From positions 1-8,980 of the forward strand of contig DGVV01000020.1 in assembly GCA_002395085.1 (NCBI GenBank): a DNA stretch of 8,980 bases, given 5' to 3'. Source of the DNA: Ruminococcus sp. UBA4275 (GTDB lineage: Bacteria > Bacillota > Clostridia > Oscillospirales > Ruminococcaceae). The notes beneath the pieces are model-generated. The model worked only from the letters and a program-made list of their open reading frames with translations. It was not told the origin of the DNA and made no database searches. Positions 6,323 to 8,980 of this stretch are shown here, in pieces. Numbering within the stretch: position 1 is the first letter of the stretch; each line of letters opens with the position of its first letter. Both the position numbers and the translations under genes were made by a program.

Positions 6323-7728
6323 GCGCGCAGCAGGATATGCAGCACAACGTGCGGAAGAATCAGATTATTCCGCTCGAAATAACGGGTATGACCGCAGAGG
6401 GCAACGGCGTTGGCCACTTCTGCGGTCTTGCCGTATTTGTGCCGCAGACAGCCGTGGGCGATGTGCTGGATGCCCGCATCGTCAAGGTGCAGAAGCACCT
6501 CGCTTATGGCATCATTGAAACACTGCATACCCCCTCCCCCGACCGCATTACGCCTGACTGCGAACACTTCCGCAAATGCGGCGGATGTGTCTTCCGGCAC
6601 ATCACCTATAAGGCAGAGTGCCGCCTGAAACAGCAGTTCGTCACCGATGCCTTTACGCGCATCGGACATCTCACCCCGCAGGAAATCCTGCCGATTCTCG
6701 GCGCAGAGCAGCTCGACGGCTGCCGCAATAAGGCACAGTATCCCTGCGCACGCGGCCCGCAGACAAACGCCGTAAGCTTCGGATTCTTTGCGCCGCGTTC
6801 GCACCGGCTCATCCCCGTCACTGACTGCCGCTTGCAGCCTGCGGTGTTCGGAGAGATCCTGCGCCGCTGCAAACTGCTCCTCGAAACCGAATTTCCCGCC
6901 CTCATCCCCTACGACGAAATCACCGGCAAGGGCGTGCTGCGGCATCTGTATCTGAGACGGGGCTATCACAGCGGCGAGATCATGGTGTGCTTTGTATCCG
7001 CGAGCGGCAAGCCGCAGATCAGCGGGATGTTCCGGCAGCTCGGAGAAATGCTGATGCAGGCGTTTCCGGATGTGAAATCGGTCATGCTCAATATCAACAC
7101 CAGACGCACAAATGTCATCCTCGGGGACAAAACATCCTGTCTCTGCGGCAGCGAGACCATCGCGGATACGCTCTGCGGTGTGCCGGTGTCGCTGAGTCCG
7201 CAGAGCTTTTATCAGGTCAATACGGCGCAGGCGGAGCGGCTGTTTGCAGAGGCAAAACGGCTCGGCGCGCCGCAAAAGCATGAGCTGCTCCTCGATCTCT
7301 ACTGCGGTGCGGGCGCAATCGGTCTCTCTATGGCGGATGCCGCCGGCAGGATCATCGGTGCGGAGATCGTGCCGCAGGCGATCGAAGATGCCAGAGCAAA
7401 TGCCGCCCGCGCAGGCATTCAGAATGCCGAATTCTTCTGCGGAGATGCCGGCGCGATTGCGGCAAAGCTCGCCGCCGACGGTACAAAGCCCGATCTCATC
7501 ATCCTCGACCCGCCGCGCAAAGGATGCGACAGCATCACCCTCGATGCCTGCGTGGAGATGTCGCCTGCACGCATCGTCATGATCTCATGCAATCCTGCCA
7601 CCGCCGCCCGCGATGCCGCCTACCTCGATGCGCACGGCTATCACCCCGATACCCTCCGCGCAGTCGATATGTTCCCGCGGACAGGGCACGTTGAGTGCGT
7701 GGTATTGATGTCAAGGGATAAGAGCTGA
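6319..7728 (+). CDS. rlmD: 23S rRNA (uracil-5-)-methyltransferase, RlmD/RumA type
   Basis: This 469-residue protein runs from the ATG at 6319, which overlaps the preceding stop as ATGA; a longer open frame from 6241 would run through the zinc-ribbon gene and is not credible. RlmD/RlmCD enzymes transfer a methyl group from S-adenosylmethionine to C5 of uridine in 23S rRNA (m5U1939, and m5U747 in Bacillota). Seen in order: an N-terminal TRAM RNA-binding domain (about 12-70), the 4Fe-4S cysteines Cys81, Cys87 and Cys90 in CEHFRKCGGC with Cys170 in VTDC, QSFYQVN (295-301), the SAM loop LLLDLYCGAGAIG (323-335), DPPRKG (397-402) and the catalytic nucleophile Cys424 in MISCNPAT. The MFPRTGHVECVVL C-terminus is typical. 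All key residues are present. TrmA-type tRNA methylation cannot be fully excluded, but the TRAM domain and cluster favour RlmD. It is the last gene of the plus-strand cluster. Confidence 0.93.
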   Translation: MSAQQDMQHNVRKNQIIPLEITGMTAEGNGVGHFCGLAVFVPQTAVGDVLDARIVKVQKHLAYGIIETLHTPSPDRITPDCEHFRKCGGCVFRHITYKAECRLKQQFVTDAFTRIGHLTPQEILPILGAEQLDGCRNKAQYPCARGPQTNAVSFGFFAPRSHRLIPVTDCRLQPAVFGEILRRCKLLLETEFPALIPYDEITGKGVLRHLYLRRGYHSGEIMVCFVSASGKPQISGMFRQLGEMLMQAFPDVKSVMLNINTRRTNVILGDKTSCLCGSETIADTLCGVPVSLSPQSFYQVNTAQAERLFAEAKRLGAPQKHELLLDLYCGAGAIGLSMADAAGRIIGAEIVPQAIEDARANAARAGIQNAEFFCGDAGAIAAKLAADGTKPDLIILDPPRKGCDSITLDACVEMSPARIVMISCNPATAARDAAYLDAHGYHPDTLRAVDMFPRTGHVECVVLMSRDKS

Positions 7729-8028
7729 AAATCCCCGATTTTACGATGATTTCCGAGATTATAGCAAAATTGCACATGGAGCTTCAGTATCGTTTTTTCT
7801 GTATCTGGAAAGACATCTACGCACTGAAAACGGCTGACAACATTTCTGCACACCGAGGAAAGTGCGTCAAAATGATAACAGGCGTTTGAGAGTGCGTCAA
7901 AATGTTGTCACAGAATGAAAAGTTCGTAGAATCGAGGAAAACACGCTTATCAAATGTTGTGATTAAGGTGTAGGGTTGAGTGCTAAGAAATGTTGTCGAA
8001 AAAAGTATAAAGAACAGGAGTCAGAAAA
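7729..8028. other. 300-base intergenic stretch after rlmD
   Basis: No convincing gene is present. The region is less GC-rich than rlmD. A 47-codon open frame (7746-7889, plus) has no SD and ends inside repeats, so I do not call it. A weak AAAATC/GATTTT hairpin lies right at the rlmD stop (about 7727-7741) but lacks the G/C stem of a terminator. The main content is the repeat cluster at 7835-7997. No clear promoter for the downstream acetyltransferase was found. Confidence 0.6.
7835..7997. repeat. Cluster of degenerate short repeats (AGTGCGTCAAAATG / AAATGTTGTC)
   Basis: AGTGCGTCAAAATG occurs exactly twice, at 7861-7874 and 7891-7904, 30 bases apart. AAATGTTGT occurs directly at 7900-7908, 7952-7960 and 7988-7996, and inverted at 7837-7845; TGACAACATTT (7835-7845) and AAATGTTGTCA (7900-7910) form a perfect 11-base inverted pair. 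Read together, four to five degraded copies of a unit of about 20 bases (AGTGCGTCAAAATGTTGTCA at 7891-7910 is the fullest) stand in one orientation, with one inverted. Such arrays resemble subterminal transposase-binding sites of insertion sequences of the IS21 kind, or operator arrays. Identity is inference; the repeats themselves are seen directly. Confidence 0.6.
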
Positions 8029-8562
8029 ATGCTTAGGCTTAGACCATTTAGAAAGAATGATGCAAAAACAATTATTACATGGACAAACAAAAAGGAAGAA
8101 TTCTATAAGTGGTCAGCCGGAATTCTGGGTGAATATCCTGTTACTGAAAAACGCTTGCTTGAAGCAACATCAGGCAGAGAAGATAACGACAGGTATTTTC
8201 CGTTTACTGCTTTTGATGAAAATGGGCTTGTCGGCTTCTTTACTGCAAGAGTACGTCCTGAAGAAGATGATAAAAAGCTCCGTTTCGGATATGTGATTGT
8301 CAATCCTTCAAAAAGAGGAACAGGCTATGGAAAACAGATGATTACGCTCGGTTTGAAATTTGCATTTGAGATATATGGAGCTGATTCTGTCAGCCTTGGT
8401 GTCTTTGAAAACAACAAGCAGGCATATTATTGCTATAAAAGCGTAGGATTTGAAGAAAACGGAGTGCGGGAGGAATATAATCTGTGCGGTGAAACATGGA
8501 TTGATATTGATTTGGAAATAAAAAAAGAGACATATTACGCAAAGGAAAAACAGCATGACTGA
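8029..8562 (+). CDS. GNAT-family N-acetyltransferase (RimJ/RimL-like)
   Basis: This 177-residue protein moves an acetyl group from acetyl-CoA to an amine; the substrate is not known. The fold is clear: MLRLRPFRKNDAKTIITW at the start (strand 1 and helix 1), FTAFDENGLVGFF (59-71), strand 4 LRFGYVIVNP (84-93), the acetyl-CoA pyrophosphate loop KRGTGYGKQM (95-104, the R-G-x-G-x-G/A pattern), and the motif B segment LGVFENNKQAYYCYKSVGF (123-141). Substrates in this family range from ribosomal protein N-termini to antibiotics, and nothing here decides. The ATG has CAGGAG (8015-8020) eight bases upstream. The gene is A/T-richer than rlmD and lies downstream of a repeat cluster, suggesting acquisition. 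Its last codons and stop run into the first 22-base palindromic repeat (8558-8579). The gap to the next gene is 38 bases. Confidence 0.9.
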   Translation: MLRLRPFRKNDAKTIITWTNKKEEFYKWSAGILGEYPVTEKRLLEATSGREDNDRYFPFTAFDENGLVGFFTARVRPEEDDKKLRFGYVIVNPSKRGTGYGKQMITLGLKFAFEIYGADSVSLGVFENNKQAYYCYKSVGFEENGVREEYNLCGETWIDIDLEIKKETYYAKEKQHD

Positions 8563-8579
8563 ATCACCAGTGATGCGGG
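8558..8579. repeat. First copy of a 22-base palindromic direct repeat
   Basis: The 22 bases at 8558-8579 (beginning ACTGAATCAC, ending GTGATGCGGG) recur exactly at 8932-8953. Here the copy overlaps the acetyltransferase stop codon (8560-8562). With the bases before it, it forms a hairpin: GCATGACTG (8553-8561) against CAGTGATGC (8568-8576), eight of nine pairs, loop of six. There is no T-run, so it is not a normal terminator. Confidence 0.8.
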
Positions 8580-8600
8580 CAGGCGGAAAGGAACAGAAAA

Positions 8601-8915
8601 ATGGGTAAAAAGTTTCATCTGAATGGCTATAGATATTCCAGACCGAAGACAAACCGCAATAAAGAGGGCAATATCGTTTTGATCAGTGCGTTCTCTGTCG
8701 GTCCCGCTGAGGTACACCAATGGGGCTTAAATGCCTACGGACAGCCGTACAGACTGGATGACTATATCGATGAGGACTCAAGATCTGAAAACATTATCTC
8801 AAGAAGCGAGCTGGTAGGAGCGCTTCAGAGGCTTATCAGCCGCTGTCAGTCGGAGGGGTATCCGGACTGGGCAGCAGCTTATCAAAATGCGCTTCTCTGG
8901 CTGAATAACCACTGA
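8601..8915 (+). CDS. Hypothetical protein, 104 residues
   Basis: I do not recognise this protein. It starts at an ATG with AAAGGA (8587-8592) eight bases upstream, a spacing like that of the acetyltransferase before it. The protein looks soluble: a basic N-terminus (MGKKFHLNGYRYSRPKTNRNKEGN), a hydrophobic strand IVLISAFSVG (25-34), an aromatic polar stretch with VHQWGLNAYGQPYRLDDYIDE (38-58), and a probable helical C-terminal half (about 67-102) ending AAAYQNALLWLNNH. No signal peptide, membrane segment or cysteine pair is visible (one Cys). It is probably co-transcribed with the acetyltransferase and ends just before a strong terminator. It lies between two exact 22-base repeats, so it could be a separately gained small gene. 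Good SD and a sensible amino-acid composition make it a likely real gene. Confidence 0.7.
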   Translation: MGKKFHLNGYRYSRPKTNRNKEGNIVLISAFSVGPAEVHQWGLNAYGQPYRLDDYIDEDSRSENIISRSELVGALQRLISRCQSEGYPDWAAAYQNALLWLNNH

Positions 8916-8922
8916 TACAAAT

Positions 8923-8964
8923 CCCCGCACCACTGAATCACCAGTGATGCGGGGGTCGTTTTAT
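8923..8964 (+). terminator. Intrinsic terminator after the 104-residue gene
   Basis: CCCCGCACCACTG (8923-8935) pairs with CAGTGATGCGGGG (8942-8954), 12 of 13 positions (mismatch 8930/8947), loop of six bases, followed by GTCGTTTTATTC. This strong G/C stem with a T-rich tail should end transcription of the acetyltransferase/104-residue unit. Confidence 0.85.
8932..8953. repeat. Second copy of the 22-base palindromic direct repeat
   Basis: This is an exact copy of 8558-8579, here forming the loop and most of the right arm of the terminator stem. The copies are 374 bases apart and bracket the 104-residue gene with its SD. Flanking bases differ on both sides, so the identity is limited to 22 bases. 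Confidence 0.85.
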
Positions 8965-8980
8965 TCTTTGGAACTATCTA

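Noticed and set aside
6097..7281. 394-codon minus-strand open frame across rlmD
   Set aside because: It is antisense to rlmD, whose catalytic and iron-sulfur motifs are all intact; codon shadow only.
7746..7889. 47-codon plus-strand open frame after rlmD
   Set aside because: It has no SD, unrecognisable sequence, and ends within the repeat cluster; chance is more likely than a gene.
7835..7997. CRISPR array
   Set aside because: Repeat units are short, irregularly spaced, partly inverted and degenerate, with no uniform spacers and no cas genes.
8555..8608. 17-codon open frame overlapping the end of the acetyltransferase gene
   Set aside because: Its start lies inside the palindromic repeat and has no proper SD; no features suggest a leader peptide.
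8553..8954. Integron-type gene cassette sites flanking the 104-residue gene
   Set aside because: No GTTRRRY / RYYYAAC core sites are present and no integrase is in the window.

Overview
The window is a bacterial chromosome segment with two visibly different DNA styles. From about position 2010 to 7728 the genes are GC-rich, with G/C-ending codons, canonical Shine-Dalgarno (SD) sites and sigma-A type promoters. The proteins (AraD, a COG0523 GTPase, an MOP-superfamily flippase, RlmD) look like those of Bacillota, probably class Clostridia and Ruminococcus/Oscillospiraceae-like; that taxonomic call is inference. Positions 1-2009 are lower in GC, carry no SD in front of their genes, and encode AraA and AraB proteins that resemble Bacteroidales versions. 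Positions 7729-8980 are again lower in GC and look like accessory DNA.

Layout. On the minus strand, reading right to left: a CobW/COG0523 GTPase (2839-3816), then an L-arabinose operon araD (2010-2705), araA (428-1966) and araB (1-346, cut by the window edge). AraA makes L-ribulose, AraB phosphorylates it and AraD converts the product to D-xylulose 5-phosphate, so the three genes form a complete pathway into pentose-phosphate metabolism. A strong promoter lies just upstream of araD. No second promoter is visible before araA or araB, so they probably depend on it. On the plus strand, from a divergent promoter at 3903-3931: a Wzx/MATE-like flippase, a small three-helix membrane protein, a helical zinc-ribbon protein and the 23S rRNA methyltransferase gene rlmD. 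These are closely packed, and the last pair overlaps by an ATGA.

After rlmD comes a 300-base non-coding stretch with a degenerate family of short repeats. It is followed by a GNAT acetyltransferase gene and an unrecognised 104-residue gene, which is bracketed by two exact 22-base copies of a palindromic sequence. The second copy is part of an intrinsic terminator.

The most noteworthy points are the apparent mosaic araDAB operon (Bacillota araD joined within a few tens of bases to Bacteroidales-like araA-araB), the atypical COG0523 GTPase in which the usual GCxCC metal motif is replaced by a C-x4-C-H motif, the repeat cluster at 7835-7997, and the repeat-bracketed small gene at the right end. 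No RNA genes, CRISPR array or intact mobile element were seen.
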